Part shown: in pieces, positions 33,327-43,132 of the stretch | Position numbering within the stretch: position 1 is the stretch's first letter | Layout: the number at the start of each line of letters is the position of its first letter | From: Teredinibacter waterburyi | Lineage (GTDB): Bacteria; Pseudomonadota; Gammaproteobacteria; Pseudomonadales; Cellvibrionaceae | Direction: 5' to 3' | DNA length: 64,000 nt | Assembly (NCBI RefSeq): GCF_001922985.1 | Contig: NZ_MRUH01000168.1 | Coordinates: 186,001 to 250,000 of the forward strand | Made by a program: the position numbers and the translations under genes | Notes under the pieces: model-generated | What the model was told of the DNA's origin: nothing | What the model saw: the letters and a program-made list of their open reading frames with translations, nothing else | Database searches by the model: none

Positions 33327-33653
33327 ATGAGTGACGCAATTCTGCACACTAGCGATGCAAGTTTTGAACAAGACGTACTGTCGGCCGATGGCCCCGTACT
33401 AGTAGACTTTTGGGCAGCTTGGTGTGGCCCCTGTAAAATGATCGCTCCAGTGTTGGATGAGTTGTCGAAAGAGTATGGTGACAAGATTAAAATTTGCAAA
33501 ATGGACGTTGATGCAAATAAAGAGACACCGTCCAAATTTAACATTCGCGGCATTCCGACCCTGATGATTTTTAAAGGCGGTAACGCCGAAGGCACTAAGG
33601 TTGGGGCTTTGTCGAAGGCGCAACTAAAAGAGTTTATCGAATCTAATCTATAG
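33327..33653 (+). CDS. trxA: Thioredoxin 1
   Basis: 108 residues. Cytoplasmic dithiol reductant with the canonical WCGPC active site (about 31-35), the preceding VDFWA, and the cis-proline in RGIPTLM. Upstream promoter and downstream terminator suggest a single-gene transcript in the conserved trxA-rho order. Confidence 0.97.
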   Translation: MSDAILHTSDASFEQDVLSADGPVLVDFWAAWCGPCKMIAPVLDELSKEYGDKIKICKMDVDANKETPSKFNIRGIPTLMIFKGGNAEGTKVGALSKAQLKEFIESNL

Positions 33654-33663
33654 CACCCAGATT

Positions 33664-33707
33664 GGGCGTGCGATAAGCTTTCGCGCGCCCTTTAGTATCT
33701 TTTTTTA
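33664..33707 (+). terminator. Intrinsic terminator of trxA
   Basis: 10-bp stem GGGCGTGCGA (33664-33673) / TCGCGCGCCC (33681-33690) with one G-T pair and a 7-base loop, followed by TTTAGTATC and a run of seven T. Confidence 0.88.
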
Positions 33708-33712
33708 ACTCT

Positions 33713-33741
33713 TTGCAACACCGTGAATTTGTGGCTATACT
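33713..33741 (+). promoter_or_regulatory. Sigma-70 promoter for rho
   Basis: TTGCAA (33713-33718), 17-base spacer, TATACT (33736-33741). It predicts a leader of about 300 bases before rho. Confidence 0.75.
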
Positions 33742-33871
33742 GCGATTGTCTCGCATAATTGCGCCTCCGCTCATACTCCCTGCAGTCAAATTTATCCCGA
33801 CTTATAGCAACCCGATGATCGGAAATTTACGAGCATAATTGTCCATTCAGATTACCTTCTACTATTCTTAC

Positions 33872-33987
33872 GTTACGCCCTCGGTCATTTTCGATGCGGC
33901 AGCTTTAAAGTGAGAGTTTGGTGTTACGCCCTTGGTAATTTGGAGCGAGCACCTCAAATGTCTGAGTCAAAACTATACAAACAGTAG
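33872..33987 (+). promoter_or_regulatory. rho leader: 19-bp direct repeats and a nine-codon ORF
   Basis: Direct repeats GTTACGCCCTCGGTCATTT (33872-33890) and GTTACGCCCTTGGTAATTT (33923-33941), two mismatches, 51 bases apart. Then a tiny ORF ATG 33958 to TAG 33987 (MSESKLYKQ) with GGAG 12 bases upstream. The rest of the 395-base trxA-rho gap shows no gene. In E. coli rho has a long leader with a leader peptide and autoregulates by termination; a similar use here is inference. Confidence 0.5.
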
Positions 33988-34048
33988 AACAACCAACAGA
34001 ATTTTGGCATATCGCCATTCGCTTTCAGCCCACCGTAGTAAAACATTT

Positions 34049-35308
34049 ATGAACCTGACCGATTTAAAAACAAAACCTATCGAAGAACTAATTGAAATCG
34101 CAAAAGAGAACGGCATGGAAAGCCTAGCTCGCTCGCGTAAGCAAGATGTGATTTTCAACATTCTAAAACGACACGCACGCAGTGGCGAAGATATCTACGG
34201 CGACGGAGTGTTAGAAATCCTTCAAGATGGCTTTGGGTTCCTGCGTTCCGCTGGCGCGAGCTACTTAGCGGGGCCAGATGATATCTACGTTTCGCCAAGT
34301 CAAATTCGTCGCTTTAACCTGCGTACTGGCGACACAATTTCTGGCAAGATTAGGCCACCTAAAGAAGGCGAACGCTATTTCGCACTTTTGAAAGTTAATG
34401 AAATTAACTTTGATAAGCCCGAAAGTTCCCGCAACAAAATTCTATTTGAAAACCTCACCCCTCTTTTCCCAACCGAACGTCTTGTCTTGGAGACCGGTAA
34501 CGGTTCTACAGAAGATCTTACCGGCCGTTTTATTGACTTAATTTCACCTATCGGTAAAGGTCAGCGCGGTTTGATTGTGGCGCCTCCAAAGGCCGGTAAA
34601 ACGATTATGATGCAAAATATCGCTCAGGCGATCACGCGTAATAATCCAGAAATCCACCTTATCGTACTATTGATTGACGAGCGTCCAGAAGAAGTAACGG
34701 AGATGCAGCGCTCGGTACGCGGTGAGGTAGTGGCCTCTACGTTTGATGAGCCGCCTTCACGCCACGTGCAGGTTGCAGAGATGGTTATCGAGCGGGCTAA
34801 GCGTTTGGTTGAGCATAAAAAAGACGTGGTAATTCTGCTTGATTCGATTACGCGTTTAGCGCGGGCGTACAACACCGTTGTTCCATCGTCCGGTAAGGTG
34901 TTAACCGGTGGTGTTGATGCTCACGCACTTGAACGCCCGAAGCGTTTTTTCGGTGCTGCACGTAATATCGAAGAGGGTGGCAGTCTCTCGATTGTCGCTA
35001 CGGCGTTGATCGATACCGGTTCTAAAATGGACGAAGTTATTTACGAAGAGTTTAAAGGTACAGGTAATCTTGAATTACACCTTGATCGTAAAATCTCTGA
35101 AAAACGTGTTTATCCAGCGATTAATATTCGCCGCTCTGGTACACGTCGTGAAGATTTGCTAATGCGTGAAGAAGAGCTTTCGCGGGTATGGATTCTGCGT
35201 AAACTGTTGCACGAAATGGAAGATACCAATGCAACGGAATTCCTATCTGATCGCTTAAAAGGCTTTAAGACCAACGATGAGTTTTTCTTGTCGATGAAGT
35301 CTAAATAA
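34049..35308 (+). CDS. rho: Transcription termination factor Rho
   Basis: 419 residues from the ATG at 34049 ([18 protein letters not shown]), exactly the E. coli length. An open upstream frame to 33932 is leader. Hexameric RNA helicase that terminates untranslated transcripts. N-terminal helical and cold-shock RNA-binding domain (GFGFLRS, about 62-68), Walker A PPKAGKT, Walker [17 protein letters not shown]-loop and R-loop regions intact. Confidence 0.98.
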   Translation: MNLTDLKTKPIEELIEIAKENGMESLARSRKQDVIFNILKRHARSGEDIYGDGVLEILQDGFGFLRSAGASYLAGPDDIYVSPSQIRRFNLRTGDTISGKIRPPKEGERYFALLKVNEINFDKPESSRNKILFENLTPLFPTERLVLETGNGSTEDLTGRFIDLISPIGKGQRGLIVAPPKAGKTIMMQNIAQAITRNNPEIHLIVLLIDERPEEVTEMQRSVRGEVVASTFDEPPSRHVQVAEMVIERAKRLVEHKKDVVILLDSITRLARAYNTVVPSSGKVLTGGVDAHALERPKRFFGAARNIEEGGSLSIVATALIDTGSKMDEVIYEEFKGTGNLELHLDRKISEKRVYPAINIRRSGTRREDLLMREEELSRVWILRKLLHEMEDTNATEFLSDRLKGFKTNDEFFLSMKSK

Positions 35309-35347
35309 GCCTCTAGTCTGCCAGTTGTGGCAAATAGACTGATCTTG

Positions 35348-35381
35348 ACGCCGATCTCTAGAAATAGTGATCGGCGTTTTT
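35348..35381 (+). terminator. Intrinsic terminator of rho
   Basis: 9-bp stem ACGCCGATC (35348-35356) / GATCGGCGT (35369-35377) with a 12-base loop and a run of T (35377-35381), 40 bases after the rho stop. Confidence 0.85.
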
Positions 35382-35560
35382 GCGTAGGTGACCTTCTTCA
35401 GCCCTGCTCGCAGGACTAATAGCGGCGGGTTATACTTCAGCCATCATTTGCAAGAATTACCTGCTTTTCTAGTCATGACCTAAAGAGTAATTAGCTGAGC
35501 AGTAACTAACGGCTAGTAAACAATGGGTACTAACTTTCATTTAGACACAGTAAAAAGACT

Positions 35561-37030
35561 ATGGCATTTAAAGATCTGCGAGATTTTATTCACTTGCTCG
35601 AAAAGCGCGGTGAGCTAAAGCGAATTAAACAACCACTTAGCTGCAACTTAGAAATTACTGAAATTTGCGATCGCACTCTGCGCGCCGGTGGCCCAGCGTT
35701 ACTTTTTGAAAATGTTGAAGGCTATGATATTCCGCTGTTAGGCAATTTGTTCGGTACGCCAGAGCGAGTAGCGTTGGGCATGGGGCAAGAGTCCGTGGCG
35801 GCGTTGCGTGAAGTGGGTGAGTTGCTTGCGTTTCTAAAAGAGCCCGAGCCACCAAAGGGAATGAAAGACGCTTGGGATAAGCTGCCTATTTTCAAACAAG
35901 TTTTGAATATGGCGCCTAAAGAGGTTAGCAAAGCGCCGTGTCAGCAAGTGGTGTTAAGCGGCGATGAGGTTGATCTAACTCGGTTGCCGATTCAGACCTG
36001 CTGGCCTGGCGATGTTGCGCCGTTAATTACCTGGCCCTTAGTAATAACGCGTGGCCCCGAGAAGGATCGGCAGAACCTCGGTATTTATCGCATGCAGCTA
36101 ATTGCCAAGAACAAGCTGATTATGCGTTGGTTAAGTCATCGTGGTGGCGCACTGGATTTTCGTGAATTTCAGCAGAAGCATCCCGGCGAAAATTTCCCTG
36201 TATCGGTAGCCCTCGGCGCTGACCCGGCAACAATACTTGGTGCCGTAACGCCAGTGCCCGATACCTTGAGTGAGTACGGCTTTGCGGGTTTATTACGTGG
36301 CAGTAAAACGGAGGTTGTTAAAAGTATTGGCAACAACCTACAGGTTCCTGCGTCGGCGGAGTTTATTCTTGAGGGCTATATTGCGCCTGGCGAAATGGCC
36401 GACGAAGGCCCCTACGGAGATCACACTGGCTACTACAATGAGGTTGATCAGTTTCCGGTGTTTACCGTTGAGCGCATGACCCACCGCAAAGATCCGATAT
36501 ACCATTCCACCTATACCGGTCGCCCGCCGGATGAGCCCGCTATTTTGGGCCTCGCACTAAATGAAGTGTTCGTCCCATTACTGAAAAAGCAATTTCCTGA
36601 AATTGTCGATTTCTATTTGCCACCAGAAGGCTGTTCTTACCGCATGGCAATTGTGACCATCAAGAAACAGTATCCTGGTCATGCTAAGCGAGTGATGTTA
36701 GGTGTGTGGTCTTTTTTACGCCAGTTTATGTACACTAAGTTCGTCATTGTTACCGACGACGATGTGAATGCGCGCAACTGGGAGGATGTGATCTGGGCCA
36801 TTACCACACGGGTGGACCCTACCCGCGATACCACGTTAATCGACAATACACCGATAGATTATCTTGACTTCGCTTCGCCTGTTTCTGGCTTGGGCTCGAA
36901 AATGGGAATTGATGCTACCAATAAATGGGAAGGCGAAACCTCGCGAGAGTGGGGTCGCCCGATCGAAATGGACAAGCAGGTAAAAGAAAAAATAGATGGT
37001 CTTTGGGAATCTTTGGCAATCTTTAAATAG
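35561..37030 (+). CDS. ubiD: 3-octaprenyl-4-hydroxybenzoate decarboxylase UbiD
   Basis: 489 residues (E. coli 497). Prenyl-FMN-dependent decarboxylase of ubiquinone synthesis; the partner UbiX is not in the window. [19 protein letters not shown] is the family N-terminus; the catalytic E-x-E-R region and [10 protein letters not shown], with [21 protein letters not shown] later, are intact. Follows rho as in Pseudomonas, with its own terminator-separated transcript. Confidence 0.96.
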   Translation: MAFKDLRDFIHLLEKRGELKRIKQPLSCNLEITEICDRTLRAGGPALLFENVEGYDIPLLGNLFGTPERVALGMGQESVAALREVGELLAFLKEPEPPKGMKDAWDKLPIFKQVLNMAPKEVSKAPCQQVVLSGDEVDLTRLPIQTCWPGDVAPLITWPLVITRGPEKDRQNLGIYRMQLIAKNKLIMRWLSHRGGALDFREFQQKHPGENFPVSVALGADPATILGAVTPVPDTLSEYGFAGLLRGSKTEVVKSIGNNLQVPASAEFILEGYIAPGEMADEGPYGDHTGYYNEVDQFPVFTVERMTHRKDPIYHSTYTGRPPDEPAILGLALNEVFVPLLKKQFPEIVDFYLPPEGCSYRMAIVTIKKQYPGHAKRVMLGVWSFLRQFMYTKFVIVTDDDVNARNWEDVIWAITTRVDPTRDTTLIDNTPIDYLDFASPVSGLGSKMGIDATNKWEGETSREWGRPIEMDKQVKEKIDGLWESLAIFK

Positions 37031-37115
37031 GGTGGTGGAGCCTAGAAAACTTACGCGGCCTTGTGATGAGAGTTGTAATTTTTAGGTCTAATTTAATGTC
37101 GTTAGCGATTTAAAA

Positions 37116-37165
37116 CCCACATCCCTACAGTTAAGAATTTAATGTTCTAGTGCATTGGATGTGGG
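37116..37165. terminator. Hairpin between convergent ubiD and yjdM, weak terminator candidate
   Basis: 9-bp stem CCCACATCC (37116-37124) / GGATGTGGG (37157-37165) with a long 32-base loop and no T run. Placed centrally between the two convergent genes. Confidence 0.35.
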
Positions 37166-37210
37166 ATACGGCTTGGATAAGTAGGTTGCCTAGCGAAATC
37201 TTACAAAGAT

Positions 37211-37540
37211 TTAAGCCTTCTTAACAAACTCGGATTTAAGTTTCATCGCACCGATGCCATCGATTTTGCAGTCAATATCGTGATCACCTTCGACCAAACG
37301 AATATTTTTTACCTTAGTGCCAACCTTCACAACTAACGATGAACCTTTCACCTTCAAGTCTTTGATTACGGTTATGGTGTCGCCATCTGTAAGTGGGTTG
37401 CCGTTTGAGTCCTTAATGACGTTTTCATTTTCGCTGGCGTCCTGCGGCCATTCGTGAGCACACTCCGGGCAAACGAATAGCAAGCCATCTTCGTAGGTAA
37501 ATTCGGAACTGCATGCGGGGCAGTTGGGTAAATCGCTCAT
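37211..37540 (-). CDS. yjdM: Zinc-ribbon protein YjdM (PhnA family)
   Basis: 109 residues. N-terminal zinc ribbon with two Cys pairs (CPAC, then CPEC) and a C-terminal small barrel with [15 protein letters not shown]. Despite the old phnA name, this family is not the phosphonoacetate hydrolase and its function is unknown. Normal length. Next on the strand is the SDR gene, whose stop is 80 bases upstream; cotranscription is possible. Confidence 0.92.
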   Translation of the reverse strand: MSDLPNCPACSSEFTYEDGLLFVCPECAHEWPQDASENENVIKDSNGNPLTDGDTITVIKDLKVKGSSLVVKVGTKVKNIRLVEGDHDIDCKIDGIGAMKLKSEFVKKA

Positions 37541-37620
37541 GGGATTTCCTAAGGTCGATTGTCAGTTTTTATTTTGTTGCTGAAATAAACACATAGTAAG
37601 TGTTCGTCGAATAAACGGGG

Positions 37621-38322
37621 CTAGTCGAAAAATTTATAGTCCTGCGCACAAAAATATTCGCCATTGGGACCGTTGTCGGCAATGATGAGTGGCGCCATTA
37701 CACCGGGTAAAACTGATTCCACAGCTTCCCATGCATCTGGCCCACCGAGGTCGGTACGAATCCAGCCTGGGTCAATACAATTGATTCGTACGCCTGTGTC
37801 TTTAAATTCGAAAGCCAAATCCTTAGTTAATTTGTCTACAGCAGCTTTAGAAACACTGTAAGGCGCTAAATTCGGTTGGTCGGCGATGCCCGATGATAGG
37901 TTGGCAATTCGACCCCAGTTGCGTTCTTTCATACCTGGGCCAAAGGCATTACAAAGTTGCGCAAGGGCCAGTACATTGACTTGCATAACTTTTTCCCACA
38001 CAGCCATATCAAATTCGAATACAGGGGTGGAGGTGCAGCTTATTGCCGCATTGTTGTAGAGAATATCGATATTCGGCTGGATTTTTCGAACTTCAGAAAT
38101 TAGTGCTGCGACACTCGCGGCGCTATCTAACTCTCCGGCAACTGCGGTACTTTTGGTAGGGTATTGCGCTAATAGCTCTAGCGTTTTTTGTGTGTTGTCG
38201 AGATTGCGGCCGTGAATAATCACGTTACAGCCTAGCTGCGCTAACCCCAAGGCAATTTGTTGGCCGATACCGCGACTTGAGCCTGTAACAAAAGCCCATT
38301 TATTGGAAAGATCTTTTTTCAT
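37621..38322 (-). CDS. Short-chain dehydrogenase/reductase
   Basis: 233 residues, classical SDR. Cofactor motif TGSSRGIGQQ (about 14-23), with an Arg after the Gly-rich loop and HGRN after beta-2 suggesting NADP(H); structural NNAA; catalytic Ser in LSSGIA, and YSVSK with Tyr and Lys. The C-terminus is short, so the substrate pocket is unusual. Substrate unknown. Next to yjdM on the same strand; hemY is 47 bases upstream, so it may be read through from the hem operon. Confidence 0.85.
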   Translation of the reverse strand: MKKDLSNKWAFVTGSSRGIGQQIALGLAQLGCNVIIHGRNLDNTQKTLELLAQYPTKSTAVAGELDSAASVAALISEVRKIQPNIDILYNNAAISCTSTPVFEFDMAVWEKVMQVNVLALAQLCNAFGPGMKERNWGRIANLSSGIADQPNLAPYSVSKAAVDKLTKDLAFEFKDTGVRINCIDPGWIRTDLGGPDAWEAVESVLPGVMAPLIIADNGPNGEYFCAQDYKFFD

Positions 38323-38369
38323 ATTAATACACTTTTAAATTTACGAATGAGTGATGGCTGGTTACACGC

Positions 38370-39587
38370 TTAGCTGGCGCTATGGGTGCTAAGGAGTAAT
38401 CCCTTTTGATAGAGGTCGGTGCTTTTTTGGTGATCACCAAGTTGTGCTAACAAGGCGGCAAGTTCGGCATAGGTTTCGGGCTTTTCTTGTAGTTGTAAGC
38501 TATTTTCAAAATAGCCGCGGGCCTTGCCCCACAACTGGTTGCGCATCGCAATACGCGCTAGTGCCTGCAGTAATATCGCATCGCCGGGATGGGCGCGCAA
38601 CCATTGTTCGGCTACCAGCATTTGTTCGCTTGCTTGGCTTGGCTTGGTGCGTCCATAGAGCTGAACGAGAGACGGCTGCCAATTTTTGTTGAGTGTTTGG
38701 CGCAACAATATTTCAGCTTTTTCATGTTGATCTTGATCGCTAGTTCCGGCAATGAGTATTGTGGTATAGGTTGCAACTAGTGCGGGTTCTTTGCGTAAGG
38801 CTTTCGGAATTTTTTGCCATACAGCGGTAATACGTTGCAGGCGGGTATCCGTGTTGCCCATTTTATTCTCTTCGTTTAAATGGGTGCAGTGCGCTTCAAT
38901 TTCTAATGCGGCTAGGCGTTCGCTTGAATAGAGTTTGGTTTGCCGAAGTTGAGGTAACAGAGAGCTAAGGGCCTGCCAGTCGTGTAGTTGTGTGTAAACC
39001 TGGCGCAACAAGTCTAGCACCACTGGGTGCTGACTATGTTGATCGCGAATACGTTCTAGAGTGGCGAGCGCTTGTTCAAATTTCTCGTCAGCGATGTAAA
39101 TTTTTGCTTGGCTTAATGCAATGGCGAGTGAATTTTCTGGCGCGACTTGTTCGGCTTGTAAAAGTAATTGTTGGCTTTCATCTTTGTCGCCCATTTGTTG
39201 GGCGCTGTGGGCTGCGGCTAGGTAATGTACTAACGGCTGCTCGCTATATTTTGCCGCGCTCAGTAAATCTTTTTTTGCTGCGCGCCAGTTGCCTTCAATG
39301 TAATGAATCAAACCACTATTAGTACGACGTTGTGCTTGTTTTTGGCGGCTTTCGCTAATCAGTGAAAAACTTTCGCCAATCGAGCGCAATGTTTTTCCGG
39401 CGATGCGCAAACCAAATTTAAAGAGCAATAGTGCTGCAATAAAGACTATGGCCGCAAACCAAAAACTCGATTCGATGGTGGTATCGCCCAAGCTAATGAG
39501 CACATAGCCGCTATCGCGCCTAACTAATTCGATTAGAAATATTCCACCGATAAAAAAAGCAACTGTGTAGAGAAAAAGTCGTTTCAT
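38370..39587 (-). CDS. hemY: HemY, membrane TPR protein of the haem operon
   Basis: 405 residues from the ATG at 39587; the longer frame to 39668 runs into hemX. Two N-terminal membrane helices (about 2-22 and 42-63) and cytoplasmic tetratricopeptide repeats through the rest. Gammaproteobacterial HemY is distinct from the Firmicute protoporphyrinogen oxidase of the same name; a scaffold role in late haem synthesis is proposed. Start is 4 bases after the hemX stop. Confidence 0.93.
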   Translation of the reverse strand: MKRLFLYTVAFFIGGIFLIELVRRDSGYVLISLGDTTIESSFWFAAIVFIAALLLFKFGLRIAGKTLRSIGESFSLISESRQKQAQRRTNSGLIHYIEGNWRAAKKDLLSAAKYSEQPLVHYLAAAHSAQQMGDKDESQQLLLQAEQVAPENSLAIALSQAKIYIADEKFEQALATLERIRDQHSQHPVVLDLLRQVYTQLHDWQALSSLLPQLRQTKLYSSERLAALEIEAHCTHLNEENKMGNTDTRLQRITAVWQKIPKALRKEPALVATYTTILIAGTSDQDQHEKAEILLRQTLNKNWQPSLVQLYGRTKPSQASEQMLVAEQWLRAHPGDAILLQALARIAMRNQLWGKARGYFENSLQLQEKPETYAELAALLAQLGDHQKSTDLYQKGLLLSTHSAS

Positions 39588-39591
39588 GGGT

Positions 39592-40977
39592 TTAATTTGC
39601 CCCGCTTGCAGAAGGCTTGGCGCCGCGCAATTGATGTAGCGCTTCGATATAACTGTGCAAAAGCTCAAGGGACTGAGTAATGTCGGGCAGCTCGGCTACA
39701 ATTTCTTTTGCCGCTAATTCCTGTAGCTGCTGACGAAATCGTGCAACGGGTTCAGACGCTGGATAGAAGTCCGCGATCCATTGGTCCGCTTGTTGTAGGC
39801 TTTGCTGGTAGATGGTGACTTGTTCACGCAATAGCGCGAGTTGTGCGCGTTCCAGCATTAAGCGCAAGTTCTGTTGTAGGTATTGCGCTGAATCCGGCGG
39901 CAACATGGCGACCGGCTTCTCTGTGTGCTTGTAAATATGGACGTATTGTTTCAGTGCGCCAACAAATTCAGTGAATCCCGTTTTTATTTCAGTCCATAGT
40001 GACGAGTTTTTATCGTTCACGGCATTGTTTGCGTTAGTGCTTGAACCATTATTCGTCGCCGAAATTATTTCGGTTGCAGCGATATTGGTTAATACCTGAT
40101 CCCGTGTTGGTTGGGTGGGTAGGCGCTGCATTTTGGTGATTAACGCCTGTAGCGTTAGATAAATACCTTCAACATCTATTTTGTTGGTAAGTCGCAGAGC
40201 GGCTAGATCTTGGGTCACGGCTTGTCGCAGTGGGAACAGATCAGGCTCATTTAGATCCCGTAATATCGCGTCGGCTTCAGTTAGTAGTGCTTCAGCGCCC
40301 TCGGCACTGTGCTCAATAAGGATGCGCTGATTGGCGAGTTTTAACAGGTATTCCGCTTCTGCTAGTAACCAGTCTTCGCGAGTAACCGTCGACATGGAGA
40401 GCAGACGCTTGTTTTGTGCCGCAAGGCGCTGTTCGGCGGAGTTAAGGCGTTGGTTGAATGGTTCGAGGCGTTCCGATAGGGAGCCATCTTGTTGCGCCTG
40501 TTGGGTTTTGAGTTGATTTAATATTTGGCTTTGGGCATTAAGTTGCTGTTGCAGTGTTTCGATTTGTTGTTGGTATTGACCGGTTTTTTGTTGCAGTTGT
40601 TGCCAGTATTGCTGACCGTACCAGTAGGCCGCATATGCGCCGGCGACGATCAGCAGTAGTATGAATAAGACCAGTATGATGTTTTTGATGATACCTGTAC
40701 CGGGAGCGCTATCTTTGATGTCAGCTTGTACCTTAGCGGTTTTATTTTCACTAGCCCGAGGGCGTTTCTTTTCTGTCGCGCTGGACGTTTTAGAGCTAGC
40801 TTCGGTCTTGGCTGTTGTACCGGCGAGGTTGTCGGTTTTACTTTCCGGTTCCGGCGTTGTAGTTGCCTCGGTATCACTACTTAGCGCAGAGGCGCTATCA
40901 ATAGCGGCTGGATTCGAGCCGGCTGCGTTTGCGCTAGATTCGTCGCTGTCGGATGTGATTGTCTTTTTGTCGGTCAT
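39592..40977 (-). CDS. hemX: HemX, membrane protein of the haem operon
   Basis: 461 residues. An Ala/Ser/Thr/Glu-rich low-complexity cytoplasmic segment (1-95) with basic patches, one membrane helix (about 97-118, NIILVLFILLLIVAGAYAAY), a Gln-rich coiled coil (about 120-200) and a helical C-terminal region. Often annotated as uroporphyrin-III C-methyltransferase, but it has no methyltransferase motifs; it is the HemX family, thought to assist haem synthesis. Between hemD and hemY. Confidence 0.92.
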   Translation of the reverse strand: MTDKKTITSDSDESSANAAGSNPAAIDSASALSSDTEATTTPEPESKTDNLAGTTAKTEASSKTSSATEKKRPRASENKTAKVQADIKDSAPGTGIIKNIILVLFILLLIVAGAYAAYWYGQQYWQQLQQKTGQYQQQIETLQQQLNAQSQILNQLKTQQAQQDGSLSERLEPFNQRLNSAEQRLAAQNKRLLSMSTVTREDWLLAEAEYLLKLANQRILIEHSAEGAEALLTEADAILRDLNEPDLFPLRQAVTQDLAALRLTNKIDVEGIYLTLQALITKMQRLPTQPTRDQVLTNIAATEIISATNNGSSTNANNAVNDKNSSLWTEIKTGFTEFVGALKQYVHIYKHTEKPVAMLPPDSAQYLQQNLRLMLERAQLALLREQVTIYQQSLQQADQWIADFYPASEPVARFRQQLQELAAKEIVAELPDITQSLELLHSYIEALHQLRGAKPSASGAN

Positions 40978-41107
40978 TGCGCAATTCTCGCGGGAATTAT
41001 AGGGGCCAATGTAAAGGGCTGATGTACGGGCTAAGTTTTGTGGCTAACTATTATGTTAATTATTGTCTGTAATAATTGTGGTTAGTGATTGTAGCTAATT
41101 AGAGTCG

Positions 41108-41920
41108 TTAATTGGTTTTGGTTGCCTGTGTTAGTGCTTCAAGCATAGCGTTTTCCGATGCGTTTTCGGAAATGATTAACCGTAAAAAGCCTGCATCGCG
41201 TGCCAGTTGTGCAACCCGCTGCCCAGGCACTAACAGTTGCAGTCGTTGCAAGCTGGTAAGTGTATCGGATTTTGCGGTTACGCTCTTTGCTGAGTCTATA
41301 AGATTGTTGAGTGTTTCACCGCTGAATAGCGCAATAATGTCGCGCTGTGGATCTATTTTAACTTGTGTCAGCTGGTTCGCTGCGCTTTGCGGGCACTGCC
41401 GTTGGTAGAGTTCGCAGTAGTGAACTTCGGCGCCGCGACTCGTCAGCACGTCGGCGAGTGTGGTGCGACCACCAACACCGCGACAGATCATAAACTTTTG
41501 CCCTGCAACTCTATTGCCCTGCAATTCTGGCCGTGACAGCAACGCTTCGGAATCCATGCTGCTGTTTGCGGCAATGGCGTCTAGCTGCAAGCGATTCCGC
41601 AGAACACTGGCGGTTTTGCTGCCGACGGCAAAGTAACCGAGGCCGATGGGTAGCTGCGGCCAGTAGTCTTCAATCCAATCACAGGCGTAAGCTACCGCAT
41701 TTTGACTGACAAATATAATGCCGTGATAACTGTCCAGCTCGAGAATCAAGTTTTTAATAGCTTGCCGCTGTTGCACAGATTTTACTGGACTGAGTTCGAG
41801 TAGCGGTAAGCTGTAACTATCGAACCCGTGCATTTGCAGCTGTTTGATCCAGCCGCCATTTTGCTCTTTTGGCCGCGTAGCGATAACCCGTAATTGTGCA
41901 GAGGCGCGCTCGCTAGACAT
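41108..41920 (-). CDS. hemD: Uroporphyrinogen-III synthase
   Basis: 270 residues. Closes hydroxymethylbilane into uroporphyrinogen III. The sequence is poorly conserved across the family, but VIATRPKEQNGGWIKQL at the N-terminus, FVSQNAVAYA and the YELYQRQCP-like region (YCELYQRQCP) fit, and position after hemC is decisive. Its ATG overlaps the hemC TAA (TAATG), so it is translationally coupled. Confidence 0.93.
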   Translation of the reverse strand: MSSERASAQLRVIATRPKEQNGGWIKQLQMHGFDSYSLPLLELSPVKSVQQRQAIKNLILELDSYHGIIFVSQNAVAYACDWIEDYWPQLPIGLGYFAVGSKTASVLRNRLQLDAIAANSSMDSEALLSRPELQGNRVAGQKFMICRGVGGRTTLADVLTSRGAEVHYCELYQRQCPQSAANQLTQVKIDPQRDIIALFSGETLNNLIDSAKSVTAKSDTLTSLQRLQLLVPGQRVAQLARDAGFLRLIISENASENAMLEALTQATKTN

Positions 41921-42855
41921 TAGCTGTTGTACACCTTGTTTAGGATGATGTCGGCACCGGAGGCGAGCAGGGTGTCAGCTAAGTCTATACCGAGTTGTTC
42001 GGCGTCTTTCGCTGGTCCACGCGATTCATGTTGAATAATTTTGCTGCCGTCGGGGTCGCCGACCAGTGCGCGCAGCCAAATTTGATCGCGAAGCTCTCCC
42101 TCTAACAGTGCATAGGCGCCTATCGGTACTTGGCAGCCGCCATTAAGACGTTTGTTTAGCGCGCGCTCGGCGCTAACTCGCAGGGCTGTTTCAGTGTGGT
42201 GAAGGGGTTGTAGCAGCTCTAGGACATCGCTGTCGGCACTGCGGCATTCGATACCCACAGCGCCTTGGCCGCCAGCGGGAAGCATAAACTCTGGGCTTAT
42301 AAAACTGCGGATACGATCGCCCATCTCTAGGCGTATCAAGCCGGCTGCAGCCAAAATAATCGCGTCATACTCACCTGCGTCTAGTTTTGCGAGGCGGGTG
42401 TTAACGTTGCCACGTAGAAAGGTCACTTCTAAATCTGGGCGTGCCGCCAGCAGCTGAGATTGGCGGCGTAGGCTGGATGTGCCGACAACGGATCGTGGTG
42501 GCAGAGCGTCGATGTTGGGGTAGCGGTTGGAGACAAACGCGTCGCGAGGGTCTTCGCGCTCACAAATTACCGCTAGGTCGAGCCCTTCTGGGAACTCCAT
42601 TGGCACATCTTTCATAGAGTGCACGGCGATATCAGCTTCGTTATCGAGCATCGCCTGTTCCAATTCTTTAACAAACAAACCTTTGCCGCCGACCTTTGCT
42701 AAGGGGACATCTAAAATAACGTCGCCTCGACTGGTGAGTGGCACTAGCTCGACAGTCAGTTGCGGGTGAAAATGCTCTAATCGACTTTTTACGTATTCGG
42801 CCTGCCAAAGTGCGAGAGCACTTTTGCGGGTAGCAATGCGAAGGGTTTTACTCAC
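41920..42855 (-). CDS. hemC: Hydroxymethylbilane synthase (porphobilinogen deaminase)
   Basis: 311 residues from GTG 42855, which has GAGGA nine bases upstream; the open frame to 42978 is not homologous. Polymerises four porphobilinogens on a dipyrromethane cofactor held by the Cys in [31 protein letters not shown], the catalytic Asp in AVHSMKDVP, and GTSSLRRQ are present. The 277-base algR-hemC gap holds a perfect 10-bp hairpin (43006-43035). Confidence 0.96.
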   Translation of the reverse strand: MSKTLRIATRKSALALWQAEYVKSRLEHFHPQLTVELVPLTSRGDVILDVPLAKVGGKGLFVKELEQAMLDNEADIAVHSMKDVPMEFPEGLDLAVICEREDPRDAFVSNRYPNIDALPPRSVVGTSSLRRQSQLLAARPDLEVTFLRGNVNTRLAKLDAGEYDAIILAAAGLIRLEMGDRIRSFISPEFMLPAGGQGAVGIECRSADSDVLELLQPLHHTETALRVSAERALNKRLNGGCQVPIGAYALLEGELRDQIWLRALVGDPDGSKIIQHESRGPAKDAEQLGIDLADTLLASGADIILNKVYNS

Positions 42856-43005
42856 GAAATTGAATCCTCGGAACGGGTGCTGGCGTCCTCGTCTGCGTGA
42901 ATACCAGCAATACGCACAAAGCCCCATTTGGGTCTTGTACGGGGGGTTAGTTTGGCAGCAATAGTAACACAGCCACAAAAGGGCTCGCAGATGAACGTGA
43001 GGCTG

Positions 43006-43035
43006 CGCCAGTCGGTGGCGTTTGCCCGACTGGCG
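43006..43035. repeat. Perfect 10-bp inverted repeat between algR and hemC
   Basis: CGCCAGTCGG (43006-43015) and CCGACTGGCG (43026-43035), 10-base loop. No T run on the minus strand. May be a partial terminator or operator between the regulator pair and the haem genes. Confidence 0.6.
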
Positions 43036-43132
43036 ATTTTCGGTTTGAAGTGTGCCGGCAAAAAGGTGTTGGTAGGTCTAGTCCTAAGCTGGCGTGAGAC
43101 TGTGTGGATTTGAGGTTAAGCCAAGGACATCA

